Assembly: GCA_950022295.1 (NCBI GenBank)
Contig: OX465600.1
Coordinates: forward strand, 28,185,282-28,249,281
Reading direction: 5' to 3'
DNA length: 64,000 bases
Source of the DNA: Bromus sterilis
Lineage: Eukaryota; Streptophyta; Magnoliopsida; Poales; Poaceae
Made by a program: the position numbers and the translations under genes
The notes under the pieces: generated by a model
Told to the model about the DNA's origin: nothing
The model's database searches: none
What the model saw: only the letters and a program-made list of their open reading frames with translations
Part shown: positions 32,491-45,970 of the stretch, piece by piece
Numbering within the stretch: position 1 is the first letter of the stretch
Layout of the letters: each line of letters opens with the position of its first letter

Positions 32491-34867
32491 GTCTCTGGGC
32501 TGGCCTGGGCAACATACCGGCCCAAACGCCATAACCCTAGCTAGCTAGCATCATCCCCCCCCCCCCCCCGCGCCGCAAGTTAACCCTATCCTATCGCCCC
32601 CGCCGCCCCCTCCCCCTCCCCCTCCCGATCCAATCCACCTCTCCCGCAACCCTAGCCTATCGCCCTCGCCCCCCTCCCAGTCTCTGGCGACCCCCTCCCC
32701 ACCTCTCCGGCGACCGCTCCGGTGGCCTCGCTCTCCCTCCCGCCCCCTCCCCCTCCCCCGTCGCGGACCCGCCCGATAGTGCCGCCGCCCGTCTGCTACC
32801 ACCTACGCCCGAATCGACGCATCCCCGAGCTATCGACGCTCGCCATCGACGTGTCCATCGACGACGACGATGCCCGCCATCGACGCATCCCCGAGCTATC
32901 GACGCTCGTCGCGGGAGTCTTCTTCCTCGGCTACGTCGTCTTCTACCCCTACGGCGTGTTCGAGCTCGTCTCCAAGCCACCCTAGGTGAGTAGTCCACCT
33001 GCTGCTGTGGCTTTTTTCCTTTCCGTTCGTGCGCGTGCTCACTGCTGTTGATTTTCATTGCAAAATATGGTAGTCCAGTGCTGCACTGAAGCTTCATCAT
33101 TGAAAAATATGGTAGTCAATCTGAACCTATATTACCATGAGTTGCAAAATGTTGATGAACACCTATCAAATCTTCTGTATGCTATGGACATTGCAACACA
33201 AGTATGTGTTTCTACATGGCCATTTGTTGTTGCTTACTGACAAAAAGGAACGAGAAAGACATGTTGTTCGTGGATGACGGGCTCTCCTGGTCACCACATA
33301 TAATTTGCGTTTGCATAATGGTACCTTTGCGCTATGAATGAATGCCATACGCCCACCGGAGATGTGCATTAGCCAAATCATTTCACTGCTAAATGTCTCA
33401 AGAACTAAATCTAAGCACGCATAGATCACTGCTACACTTGTCCTACTTAATTCTGTTGTGAAATAAAACTGTCCTGAATGATCATATAAGTAAAGTGTTC
33501 ATTTGAAGTAGTCTGATTAAGTGAAAATTGTGATTAAGTAAATTGTGTTTTCTGATTAAGTGTTCCTAGGTGATTGATTCTCTTCTTCCTCCTCCTTGGG
33601 TTGTGCTCTGCGCGTAAAATACATACTCATGTGCCAAGTTTTTGAAACCAGTAATGAGTGCTTGTTCTTAAGTCTCCATATTCATTTATGTTGCATTATC
33701 TATTTGGTTTTGGCCTGGGAAGAAACTATTATACTAGCATGTTGGATACTAGCATTATCAAGATATATATGTTTTTGTACATCCAGTTGACCTGTAGAAG
33801 TATTTTAATCACGTATCAAGTTCTGTGATTTTAAAAAAGTTTTCGAGCAAACACTTTGCTTCTCATTTGATCCCCAATCACTAATCATGCCATAGTCTGA
33901 ACAATGTAGCTAGGAGTCGTTCTATTAAAAACTGCACATCTATACTACACAATAGATGTTTTGGTTAATTTTTGCTTTTGCACATCTATACTGCACATTT
34001 ATACTACAAAATTGCACATCTTCTAAAACTGACACATGTAAAAAACTGCACATCTTCTAGGACTGACACATCTAGATTTTCTAAATATTTTTTTGCTACA
34101 CTAGAAAAACTGACACATCTAGAAGTGATGCTTTCATTTTGGCACTCTACTTTAATTGATGCTGTGATTTTGCTCATGTCAGTTATCTGCCTAATCATCT
34201 TATCTTGCAGAAATGGTTCGCTCTCGCCAAACCTGCCGCATCACCACCGGCATCCGTATACCACCCCACCACCGAGCCACCACCCCCCGAGCCGGAGACC
34301 GCGCCCGTGCCAGCGCCGCCCGCGCCCGCGCCCGCCTTGTCGGGATGCTCCACGGGCTTGCGCCTCTCTGCATCGACGACGTCCTCGGATATCTCTGGCT
34401 TTTTGACGGCAAGCTCTGACATTCAGCCCACTGCTTCAGAGCTGTCTCGAAATAGGCGGGAGATAGAAGAGGAGGACGCAACAGAGGAAGCGGAGTTCAA
34501 TGCCGTTTGGGAGCGCAAGTACCCGGTGGGCATACCAGACCTGGCGCGCCAAGCGGTTGTATGGGAAGCAGCTTAGGCCGAAAAAGAGAACAAGCTCATC
34601 GTCATTTCGTCTTCTGACGACGTGAAGTTTCTTTAGTGTAATCTATAATATGTTGGTTAAGAATGTGTGAACTCTCTCATGCTATACTTGTTGATTTGCC
34701 CTCTTGTTAATAAATGGTGTTGGTTAAGAATTTCGATGTGGTTGTTCATATGATGATGATGTCATGTTATAACTGTCATGTTGATGCTGCTGTTTAATTA
34801 TATGGGTGATGTATTTTATAACCCCTCTGACAATACGGAAGAAGCAATTTTTTACAAATATTCATAG

Positions 34868-35037
34868 TAGTAATAGCGCACCTTTGCCGTCAGTAATGGC
34901 GCACTCTAGGTGCGCCATTAGTGTCAGAGGTAGTAATGGCGCACCGGATGTGCGCCATTACTATCACTTACCAATGGCGTGTTAGTAAAGGCGCACCATA
35001 TGTGCGCCATTAGTACCCAAAACAGGTGCGCCACTAA
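34868..35037. repeat. Right subterminal repeats of the CACTA element
   Basis: Dense copies of AATGGCGCAC and GTGCGCCATTA in both orientations, mirroring the left side. Confidence 0.88.
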
Positions 35038-35244
35038 TGACCTTTTTTCCAGTAGTGTAAAAAGTGCTCCAAAAATTCGGGAAAAATCAGATAAAAAATC
35101 AGCGTGAAGGAACCTTCCGGAAGAACCTGGGTGGGGCCAGAGGGCCACCACCAGGGGCCCAGGCGCCCTGGTGGCGCGCCCTAGGGCCTGGCCGCGCCAG
35201 GGGTGCGCCTGGACCCCTGGTGGCCCCCCTGGTTGCCCCCCTTC

Positions 35245-37343
35245 TGTTGGAAATATGCCCTAGAGGCAATAATAAAATGTTATTATATATATATTTCCAC
35301 GTTCGTAATTAATGTTTATATTTCTGTGCTATAATTGCAATGACCCTGACTGTGAGATTCAGAAGAAAACTCACTTGCATGTGTGGAAATGTAAACACCA
35401 AGAGTTCCTGGTTTAGCCTCTAAGACCAGCTCATGTGCTAACTGATGATTACGTTTTCTTAATCATGGACATTGTTCTTGTAACAAGGATGTCAGTAGCA
35501 ATGGGAACATATTGTTAGCAGAACAATGATGTTGAACCGACCCCAGTATTGAATGATATACTTAGAGATCATATACGTAATTCCTTAGACCATGAGAGTA
35601 TCGAGTTGCTTCACACAGGAAGACATGCTTTGGTTCTTAGATGAATCCTCCCGTAAATGGGAAGTAGTAAAATAAGTTCTGGGTATGTCAGATGGTGTGG
35701 CTAGTGACTGTGATAGTTCAAGAATGGGATTTGCTCCTTCACGATGAAGAAGATATTCACTTCGGGCCCACTCAGTATGACGGTATCCATTATAGTTTGG
35801 CCAGACGCATTGTGATTCAGTCACGGGGATACCGGAATACGATAACGAGAAAAGGGACAAACGAGCAAAGAGGATAACGAGTGGCTTGTGTTCAAAAGTT
35901 GTTACACATGGGTGCCAAACTTCTCTCCTCTAATTTTGTCATATATCGCGAAGCAAAGGGAATGGTACATGACTAAACATAATGGTTCACTTGAAGTTTC
36001 TTCGTGTATGTGCGGGAGTCAACATGGGTGTCCATGGCTCCGCTGTTGATTATTGGCTATTGACAAAAGGCTGTTGACCTATGTCCGGAAGATGTTCCGA
36101 GTCATGTCCGCATTATACCGAACCTATTGGGTCACACACTTAACGAGCAGTAGTCTGTTAGAATACTAGTATGGTAGAAGGTTTAGTGGAAGCAAAGCAG
36201 AATAGTTCATACGGGTACCGGAAGTAGTTCCGGAGATTTATGGAATTGTTCATAAGGGCACCAGAAGTAGTTCTGGATATTTAAGGTTATGTCCGGATCA
36301 CTCTGGAGTAGTCCCAGGTGGTTCCGGAACATATGAGAATGGTACTGGGGAAGTCCTGGATCAACCGGAATAGTTTCCGGATAATTGCTGGGCGTCCCGA
36401 CAACCTTCGCGGTCATCGGGTGGCTTAAACTGTAACTCGGATGGTCTTGGAAACTATCCGTATGGCTCCGGAACGTCCGAGAACGGTCTCGGAAGGTCCT
36501 GGAAGTGCTCCAGAAGTGTCCGGAATGTCCCGAAACGGTCCTGGTATGTCCCGGAAGGTCCTGGAAGCTTCTAGAAGGTCATGGAAGGTTCTGGAAGGTT
36601 CCGGGCAGTAACACCCACTCCCCTGCGCCCCTAGCCTTGGGGGGCAAGCCACCTAGGCTGCCCTGGCCGGCCAAGGGGTGGAGGGCACACCAAGGGGAAG
36701 GAATCTCCCTCCAGGTGGAAAGTCCAACTCCACAAATATGGCAGGTTTCCGGTGGGAAGGTGTGGGAAGATTTGGGAGGTTTGGGAGTCCAAGTTGGACT
36801 CCCCACCCCCTTATTGCGCCCCAAGGGCCTCTTGGCCACCTATATAAAGTGGGGGAGGGGTGGGGGGCGCAACACAACTTGTCCCCAAGGTCTATGCGCC
36901 ACCCTCCCTCCTCTAAACCCCGTTGCTCCACAATTAGACCCCGGTATAGACGCTGTTCTAGATCGGAATCCGTTAGGGTTTTCTCCCTCTAGTTTTCTCG
37001 GTGGCTTTCATCTCTGGACGGCGGAGCGCTGCTGGATTGCTGCTATGGTATGTGTGGATACTAATGGAGGGGTCGTACCTTCGACCCTTCTTCGAGGAGC
37101 TTGTTCGTGGGACTTGTCCGTGGGACTAGATCGCGGGACGGTTCGAGGGATCGATAACCTCGCGGTTGGGAGGTCATTGAAATTCCTAGCTGCGGGGATC
37201 TTCACCGACGTTCTTCACCAACTCTACTTCCGCTACATCGGTTGGTGAGCCATGACCTAAAACCTTGTATGCAATCTTCTTGGATGATCTTGGGTTCTTG
37301 ATTCGTAGGCCGAAAATTTTGTTTTCTACTACGTTTCCCAACA
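35245..37343 (+). mobile_element. Solo LTR of a Copia (BARE/Angela-like) retrotransposon
   Basis: Begins TGTTGGAAATATGCCCTAGA and ends CTACTACGTTTCCCAACA, the standard borders of Triticeae Copia LTRs. A perfect 5-bp target-site duplication CCTTC flanks it (35240-35244 and 37344-37348). The internal region and second LTR are absent, so it formed by recombination between the two LTRs of one copy. A TATA box (CTATATAAAG, about 36840) lies inside. The stretch 36240-36610 is full of GGTCCxGGA/CCGGAA motifs. It lies inside the host LTR-type element. Confidence 0.93.
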
Positions 37344-37842
37344 CCTTCGCCTATATATTCTCCGTGACGAGAAACCCTCGAAGACAGAACCCTTTTTCGC
37401 GATCTCTCCTCTGTTCCTCCGCCGCCGCGCTTCCGAGATCGAGAGCACCAGAAGACCTCTTCCCGGCACCCTGCCGGAGGGAGGGCCGACCTCCGGGAGT
37501 CTCCTCTCCACCATGGATGCTTCCCGGATGTCTCGTGAGTAGTTTCCTTTGGACCATGGGCCCGTGATCAGTAGCTATGTGATGTTCTCCTCCCCTCTTT
37601 GTTCTTCATGGTTTAGACCTCGTGAGCTACCCTACATGATCGAGGCACTTTTGTAATCTTTCTGCTGTTGCTATGCTGAGTTTGATGGGATCTGATGGAT
37701 TATGAGATTATGTTCAGATTGTGATTGAGTAATATATTTGGTTCTTATCTCTTATATTTTTGTTCTTAAGTAATTCTTGCATGTTCTCCGTTGATGTTTA
37801 TTGCTTTGGCAAAGCAGTAGGTAGTAATTCCAAGAGGGAACG

Positions 37843-40800
37843 TGTCACAACCCCAAGTTAGGTATGTGCTAGGAATAGCAAGTCCCTTTGCATCATGATA
37901 AAATTTTCAAAAGAAATTGAAATGGGAGAGAAAAACCCCCCAGATGAATTAATTCAAATGGACAGATAAAAAGTTGCTCCAAAAATTCCTTTTGCATTTT
38001 TGAAAAGTCTTATAAATGAGTGGGATCACATATAAAGTGATGTGGGACCAAACCCATGCTCATGGATTTTTCAAATATTCAAACAGGAGCATGGATTTAA
38101 ATTTAAAACCCTATTTGAATTAAAGTTCAAATAATTTGAATTTTAAAAAGTGCCAAACTTTATAAGTGGCTAGTCTATTATAATATGAGGCCATATAAAA
38201 AGTTTCAGCATTTTAAAAAATGCCTAACTATTTTTTTAGCAAGGCACAACAAATAGCAGAAATTAAAACAGAAAGAAAAGAGAAGTGGGCTTACCTGGCA
38301 TTCGGCCCAACTCATCCCCCCAGCCAGCCCAGCCCGCCAGCTCGCTCTGTCGTCTTCCTCAAGCAGCTCCGTGGCGAGCCAGGGCACGCCGTGGACGCCA
38401 CCTCGACACCGAGGGCCTTCCAGGCGAGCCCGAGGATTATCCTCCCGCCGTGGAGACCGCCTGGACGTCGTGCTTCCTTTCCCTCTCCTCGCAGCCACTT
38501 TCCCTCTTCGCACCGCTCGAATTTGCCGTCGACAGAGAGATCACCGGAGCGCCCCGCCATGGCAGGCGCGGCTACCGTGACCTAGAGCTCCATCAAAGGT
38601 GTCCCTCGAGCTCGTCATCGTCGACTACGTCCGTCTGCAGAAGATGGAGCCCTAATTCCTCCCCGAGCCGACGCCATCGTCTCCAACATCTCGCCGGATC
38701 CGCGGCTCGACGTCGTCAATTTCTTCGGCCACGCTTCATCCTCGCCTCCATCGTCTGCACCGTCGAGTTCCTTGCAGAGCGGTGAGCATTTCCACTCAAG
38801 CCTTGGCACCCATCCCTTCCTCTAGCTAGAGATGCCATGATCACCGGAGAACAGAGCCGCCGTGAACCTTGTCGGCGAGCCCCCGCTATGCAAACGTCAT
38901 TGCAACATTGTCTATCGCATGCGCCGTGCTCTTCTGCTCCGAACCAACCTAGCCCCGCTCCAAGTAGTGCCTTGTAGCGATTTCCACCCCGCGGCCGTGG
39001 CTTCGTCGCCGCAAAGCTTGACGCCGGCGAGCGTACAGAGCTCCCCAGCCCTCCCCGTGGGCACGAGGTGATGCGGACGTGCACGAGGAGCACTCCAGTG
39101 CATTCCCCGTGCCAAGCCGTGGCCAAAATGGCACTCCGGCGAGGCGCCGCCGTCCTTTGGGTCGCCGTCGTCATGTCGCCGACGGGACTGTGTTGATTAG
39201 CACTAACCCCCCTGCACTAATCCCCCCCAGTGTCACTGGCCAGTGGGCCTAGAGCCCCCTAATCCCCTGGTTAGTTTAAAACTAACTGGGTTATTTAACC
39301 GAGTGAGGCTGACCAGTGGGACCCCCCTGTCAGGCCAGCCCCTGACGTCAGCCTGGTGTCACACTGACGCAGTACAGCAATTAAATCATTTTATTTAATT
39401 TCAGTAATTCCAGAAAATTCCAGAAAATAGATTAAACTTCAATAAATCATAACTAATTCATTTTAACTCCAAATTGGACAAATAATATGTCTAAAATTAT
39501 CAGAAAAATACAAGGATTATGAATATGCAACTTGTTTCTATGTTTGACCATTTTAAAATGGGTGAACAGTAGCAAACATGCATATGGAACCTTTTCAAAT
39601 TCAAATTTGGAGTGATTTTGCAAATGACTTTGCATCACCCTTCTTTTAAATGGAATCATCCACACATCAGAGGCTTTACCTTACCTTTACAACATCACTT
39701 CATGCTCAACCTTTTCAAATGAACTTTCATGCATTCAAATGCATTTGAAATTCATCGATAAATCAAATGGAGTTTGAATTTGCAATTCAATTGCAATATA
39801 CTCCTTTTAAATAGAATTGTCCACACAATGCAACCATAAACATCACCATTACAATCTTATCCATGTGTTTGTGCATTGTACATTATGTTGATCCTATGAT
39901 TGTCATGTTGCTGATAGAAGTGGAGCCGGAACCCGAGATCATCCCCTTCGTTGAAGACCCCGTGACTGAACCTCGTAGGCAAGGCAAGCAAACCCCCATT
40001 GATCATGTCGATAAAATCCCAATTCCCTCTCATGTCTCGCTTATGCATTGTATAGGATGATTACCATGCTACGTTTCTACCGCATAGATGAATCCATTCC
40101 TTTGCATGACTTATCATTTTGTCACAGTAGTAAGCAAACCACAATCCTAGCAAATGTAGGAGTTGATTGATATCATGTGGCCCCTGCAATTGTTACTGCT
40201 TATTGCATGCTTAGAGTGATACAACGATGTTATTGTTATGTGAGTCAGGATGGTAGTGATCATGTTAATGATGGTGGAAATGTGTTGGTGAATCTACCCT
40301 AATACAAGGTGAACGATGAGAGGCTGTGTAGGAGTACACGGTGGGTTGTCTCGTTGAACACCGCCTTAAATCCGAGTTCTTGTGTGGTGATCCAAGAAGA
40401 AGAGTACAACCACACATTGGGCTCACTGACCCCTCTCGACCTAGTACCTCACCCCGTTCGAACCCCAGAAGTCGCAGTAGTTCGGAGTTCTGGTAGGGCT
40501 GTGGCACGATCTGCGAAGTGGATGAACGGATTTTCAAGACCGGCTTGGGACCCTGCACACATCGTTTGAGGCTGTACTGGAACCTCGGCCGGACTTCCAT
40601 ACAGACCCCCCTCAGATAGGCGACTCTCTGTACTAGAACGGAGCTGTGGGCGAAGTGTTGTGGTGGCATCCTCGCTGTCACCTCTTGAATGGTGACACGC
40701 AAAAGGAGGTAACTGATGACACGTGTGTGTAGCGGTACACCCCTGTAGGGTTGACAAAACTATTCGAATAGCCGCGTCCGCGGTTATGGACTGCTTGGAA

Positions 40801-41505
40801 AGCTTAGCTTGATTATTAGACAACTTGAACTGGATACTTCTAAAATACACCAAGATAAGCGTGAGTGCTATGGCGTGCTTTCTCGTGGGGAAGTCGAGGA
40901 AGGCAACATAGTGGTGTAATTGGTTGGAGATGTAGTGGAATCGTGTACGCTTCTTACCTCAAGTCTGGTACTCGTAGTTCAGGACTAGCCAAGTCAAAGC
41001 TGGCACTTCTGCAATTGAACCCCACCTCCCTTTACCTTGCTACATGTGCATGAGTAGTATAGCTCCTACGTAAGTCTTGCTGAGTACGACTTTGTACTCA
41101 CGTTTGCTTATTCTATGTTTTAGATGAACCCACCTACCTGATGGTGGCTTCTACCCGAAGCTCGAAGAATGAAGACTCAGACCAAGACCAAGCTAGTGTA
41201 GTCCCATTCAGCAGACTGGTTCCCTCGTGGAAGGGCTTGTTTATAGATAAGGCTTATCTAAGCCATTTGTTAAACTTGTCTGTTCTCAGACCAACTTTGC
41301 TTCCGCATGTTTGATGTAATGTTGGATCACAGACTTGTGATCTCTGTGTGCACTCTGTAAGAGTTATCAATAAAGTATATACTTTGTAGAGAATTGCAAT
41401 GATACCTGTTGTTCATACTAGACATGTGTGATGCGTGTATGTTTATAACATGCATGTCTTAGTATGGGTTTTCGAGACCTTACTTGTGATCTGGCTGTCG
41501 GTCTT
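37843..41505 (+). repeat. 5' LTR of the outer Gypsy element, first piece
   Basis: Contains a GC-rich island (38290-39180) whose ORFs look accidental. Near 40764-40785 there is the conserved box TTCGAATAGCCGCGTCCGCGG, also present (inverted) in the LTRs of the inner element at ~42620 and ~58240. The last five bases, GTCTT, are the target-site duplication of the inner element. Confidence 0.85.
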
Positions 41506-44500
41506 TGTCGGGACCCGGGGTTAGCGTATGTAATTCCAGTCACGATGCAATCACATGGAGAGCCGAGAACCGTACCCACTTGTCTAAGCAGACAAGGCCA
41601 AGCACAGAACGTTCTCGGTAAGCCTCGAACGTGAGGGGCATCCCATTCAGGCTAGATGATCAACTGAGATGGGTCCTCAACGTCCGCTCACAAGTCTAAA
41701 TGCTTATGGGTGGTGAATCCCATATTCATAGACAAGTCGCCTCAACCATGTTGTCGATTGAATCCTAACTCTTACATAGACTTACTCCAGCCCGATCACT
41801 TAGTCGGGGTCTAGGGCGGGGTCGATCATACAACAAAGTGTGCACGTGACAGAGTCACGAGCAATCGCATCGCGATGCCCCAAGCTGCGCACATCTAAGG
41901 GCCACTTGGTGTATAAAAGACCGCCAGCCAGATCACAACTAAGGTCTCGAAAACCCATACTAAGACATGCATGTTATAAACATACACGCATCACACATGC
42001 CTAGTATGAACAACAGGTATCATCACATAACTCTACAAAGTACTCTTTATTGATATACACATAGAACATACAAATATCACATGTCTGTGATCACATTACA
42101 TCATACAACGGAAGCAAATTAGGTCTGAGTACAGACAAGTTTAACAAATGGCTTAGAGAAGCCTTTTACAACAAACACGCCCTTCCACGAGGGACCAGAC
42201 TGCTGTCTGGGACTATGCTAACTTAGTCAATGTCGAGCTTCAGGTCGGTGACTCCATCGGGGTCCGGGTTCTCAGCTAAAACATAGAATAAGCAAACGTG
42301 AGTACAAAGTCGTACTCAGCAAGACTTACATCAGATCTATACTACTCATGCTCAAGTATCAAGGTAAAGTGAGGTGGGGTTCAACATGCAGAAGTGCCAG
42401 CTTTGACTTGGCTAGTCCTGAACTACGAATACCAGACTTGAGGTAAGAAGCGTACACGAGTCCACTACATCTCCAACCAAAACACCACTATGGTTACTTC
42501 CTCGACTTCCCCACGAGGAGGCACACCATAGCACTCACGCTTATCTTGCGAGTTTTATAAGTATCCATTCAAGTTGTCTAATAATCAGGTACAGGTTCCA
42601 AGTAGTCCTTAACCGCGGACGCGGCTATTCGAATAGTTTTGTTAACCTTGCAAGGGTGTAAGCTACACACACATGACCATCGGTTACCGCCAGGTCTCGC
42701 CACCGTTCAAGAGGTGACGGCGAGGATGTTCACCACGACACTTCGCTCACAACCGGTCTATTCCAGGAGTCGACTATCTGAGTTTTCCTCCGCTCGAGAG
42801 CCCGGCCGGATCAACAAAACGGACTCAAACAATGCAGGTGACCGAGACGCCACCTTTGGCAGATGGTTTTCCTGCCTCACAGGTGCACCCACATATCTAT
42901 ATGATGCAACCATTTCCTTCGTTCTTTTTCTATGCACATGTCAAATGGAAAGCCCGAACTAATGTGACTCCTGGACGTCGACACGGATCAAGGTACTAGG
43001 CCGAGAGGGGTCAGTGAGCCCAATGTGTGGTTGTAGTCTTTGTCTTGGATTACCATACAAGAACTCGGTGCTTAAGGCGGTGTTCAACGAGACAACCCAC
43101 TGTGTACTCCTACACAACCTCTCATCGTTCACCTTGTATTAGGGTGGATTCACCAACACAGTTTCACTTTCAACAGTAACATGATCATAACCATCCCGAC
43201 TCACAGATCATTGTAACCTCAAAGTAACTTCTAAGCATGCAATAAGCTTTAACAGTTGCATGGGCCTCATGATATCAATCAACTCCTATGTCAGCTAGGA
43301 TTGTGGTTTGCTTACTACTGTGACAAGATGATAGGTCATGCATCGGATATGGGTTCGACTATGCGGTAGAATCGATACAAGATGATCTCCTAAACATGCA
43401 TAAGCGAGACTGAGAGGGAATTGGGATTTTATAGACATGATCAATGGGGTTTGCTTGCCTTGCTGACGACACATGGGGTTTAACGATGGTCTTCTTCTTC
43501 GGGGGTAATCACCGTCTCGGAAAAGCTGGTACCGAAAACAATCATCAACAAGGGGGGACAACTTCGGAAGTAAAATGCACAAGCACATGATATTGTTGTG
43601 ACATGAAGTATAGGGTACTGATTTTTGGCAAATTCAATTTAATTGAAGTATATTGCATTTGGAATGCAAATTCAAACTTTAAATTTGAATTCAAATTAAG
43701 CCATATGCACATTTGCTACTGTTTCCCCATTTTAAAATGGTCAAACATAAAAACAAATTGCATATTCTTAATCCTTGTATTTTTCTGATAATTTTTCATA
43801 TATTATTTGTTTAATTTGGAGTTAAAATGAATTTTCTATGAATTTTCAAAGTTTATAGATTTTTTGCCTTTTTCTGAATTTCTTTAAATTCTTTTTAATC
43901 TAGAAACTATTTATTGCATCATGCTGATGCAAGCATGACATCAGCAGAGGGCTGACATGTGGGCCATGCCTGTCAATGGCTCTGTTTTAAAAACCTGTTT
44001 AATTAGTTAAACAGAGGGGGATTAGGGGGGCTGGGGCCCCACCTGTCAGTGAGTGATTAGGGGGGATTAAGGCCCTAATCTCTCTGACGTGCGGGCCTCG
44101 CCGGAATACGGCCGGCGGCGACCTCTGTAGGCGGCGGCGCCCACTGGAGAGAGGCCCTCCGGCCTCGGCTTGGCACGGGAGAGGCGCCAAACTGCCTCCC
44201 GTGCTCGAGCGCATCACCGGGATGCCAAGGCAGGCACGGGGGCGCCGGGAGCACGCCGTATGAGCAACGGGGCGCGGCGGCCGCCCACTACTCCGGTGGA
44301 GCTTGGCGTAGGAGATGCGGGGAGGAAAAAGAAGTAGACGGGGAGCATCGCCGGCTCACCAGGAACGCGGAAGAGGACTCGATGTCGTCGAAGGCGCTGC
44401 GTAGCAGTGGCAATTCGTCGCCGGAGGGCTTCGGCAGCGGCGGAAGCTTTCGACGCCGGCGTCGCCCACATAGCTCCTGGGCTCGAATTGAGCGCTCGAG

Positions 44501-45298
44501 GCGACGAGGGCGTAGTCGAGGAGCGTCTTGGACACCTGGTTGCATCGTGGGAAGGCCGGTGGCCGCGGGGGGGGCGTCGACGATGAACTCACAGTGCTTC
44601 GGTTCTTCGTGGGGATCGCCGGGGACGAAGGGGAGGAGGGTAAGAGCGAGGGCAAGGGGTGTGGAGGCGGTGTGGCGCTCTGGGGTGCGAGGGGAGAGGC
44701 CTAGAAGGCCGCTGGCCGTCGCGGTGGCCTCGGCGCTCCCCTGCCCTCCACCGAGCTGCTTCGGGGGGAGGGGAGGAAGACGACACCGGGGCAGGTGGGC
44801 TGGGCCGGCCTGGTTTAAGTCTGGCCAGAAGCAGGTATGGACCTTTTTCCTTTTTATTTCTCTTCTGTTTGTTTTTCTTTTTTTTTCATTTGTTTGCTCT
44901 GATAAATAAATACCAAAATATTTTTATAAATCCTCAAAACATTTATGTGGCCTCATGTGACCTGTAGCTAGCCACTCACAAGTTTTGGAGATTTTTGAAA
45001 TTCATATAGTTTGAATTTCAAATCAAATAGGGGTTTATTTAATTTTCCAAGGCACTTATAATATATTTGAAAAATCAGTGAGCCTTGAGTGGGACCTACT
45101 CCACTTTAAATGTGATCTCACTTATTTCTATGACTTTTCAAAAATATCATAGTGATTTTTGGAGCAACTTTTTATCTGGCCATTTGATTTAATTTCTCAG
45201 GGCTTTTCTTCTCCCCATTTTTGAATTTTCTTTTGAATTTTTGCATGATGAAAAGGGCACAAACAAACCTAGCACTTACCCTAGTTGGGGTTCTGACA
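41506..45298 (-). repeat. 3' LTR of the inner Gypsy element
   Basis: 3,793 bp. On the minus strand it starts TGTCAGAACCCCAACTAGGG and ends GGGTCCCGACA. It is nearly identical to the partner at 57133-60938, with scattered single-base and short indel differences. Its sequence is clearly related to, but more diverged from, the LTR of the outer element. Confidence 0.93.
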
Positions 45299-45970
45299 AC
45301 TCGCCCCCACTCAAAAGAATCTCGTCCCGAGATTCAGAAGTCGTCGGGAGGAAGGAGGGGTACTCGGCACGAAGGCGGTCTTCTCTTTCCCATGTTGCGT
45401 CTTTCTCGCAGTGATGTGACCATTGAACTTTAAGGAACTTGATCTTCTGACGGCGAGTGACACGCTCTGCTGAATCAAGAATACGAACAGGGTACTCTCG
45501 ATAAGAAAGGTCATCTTGGAGATCAAGCGTTTCATGGTCGACTTCGCGGATGGGGTCCTTGAAGCAACGCCTGAGTTGTGACACATGGAATACATCATGT
45601 ACTCGGGAAAGGTGCGGAGGTAGTTCAAGTTGGTAGGAAACTTGTCCACGTTTAGCGAGAATGCGGAAAGGTCCGATATAACGTGGGGCCAACTTGCCTT
45701 TGATACCGAATCTTTGGGTACCCTTCAGAGGAGTAACCCGATGGTAAGCCTTCTCATCCAGATCGTAGCTTTCTTTTCTATGATGACGATCATAGTAGCT
45801 TTTCTGACGAGACTGAGCGGCTTTCAAACGATCACGAACAATGCGAACTTGATCTTCTGCTTCCTTGATCATATCCGGTCGAAAGAGTTGTCTTTCACCG
45901 GTTTCTGACCAGTTTAAGGGTGTTCGACATCGTCGGCCATAGAGGAATTCAAAAGGAGCCATGTTCAGAC
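45276..45970 (-). pseudogene. Gypsy integrase C-terminus with chromodomain-like tail (inner element)
   Basis: The minus-strand frame resumes right after the Copia insert with LNMAPFEFLYGRRCRTPLNW. It continues through KLAPRYIGPF and LPPHLSRVHDVFHVSQLR to a chromodomain-like tail (YPVRILDSAERVTRR...VQWSHHCEKDATWE). The stop lies a few codons inside the LTR. It belongs with the pol piece at 54257-56470. Confidence 0.88.
45299..45315 (-). other. Polypurine tract of the inner Gypsy element
   Basis: On the minus strand, TTGAGTGGGGGCGAGT directly precedes the 3' LTR start TGTCAG, the expected site for plus-strand priming. Confidence 0.75.

Larger units (their letters stand above)
32221..35057. mobile_element. 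Non-autonomous CACTA (En/Spm) element
   Basis: Bounded by CACTACTGAAAAATAGG on the left and the inverted CCTTTTTTCCAGTAGTG on the right, with a perfect 3-bp target-site duplication TAA (32218-32220 and 35058-35060). It is 2,837 bp long. No transposase domain was found. The interior has a GC-rich tract (32560-32985, poly-C run at 32556-32568) and a second GC-rich tract (34204-34576). The second begins after a pyrimidine tract ending CTTATCTTGCAG, like a splice acceptor, and has an open frame rich in proline. These may be captured gene pieces, but no gene is proven. Confidence 0.9.
32038..37842 (+). mobile_element. Host LTR-type element, split into three pieces by later insertions
   Basis: Starts TGATACGTCCAAAACGTATC, a form I recognise as the 5' end of an abundant Triticeae LTR-type repeat. 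Pieces at 32038-32220, 35058-35244 and 37344-37842 read as one sequence once the two inserts are removed: the exact TAA and CCTTC duplications mark the joints. The third piece continues in the expected order (GCCTATATATTCTCCGTGACG, CACCCTGCCGGAGGGAGGG, CCAAGAGGGAACG). It is then cut by the Gypsy element at 37843, and the rest lies beyond the window. The family name and class (probably LTR) were not confirmed. Confidence 0.65.

Noticed and set aside
36505..37248. 247-codon plus-strand ORF
   Set aside because: Lies wholly inside the solo Copia LTR; no protein family pattern.
38205..39174. GC-rich ORFs on both strands
   Set aside because: Lie inside a Gypsy LTR; equivalent ORFs in the related LTRs do not share the same frames.
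44382..44967. ORFs of up to 175 codons at 44382-44967 and again near 60034-60549
   Set aside because: Both are LTR copies of one Gypsy element; frames differ between the two LTRs, so they are not maintained genes.
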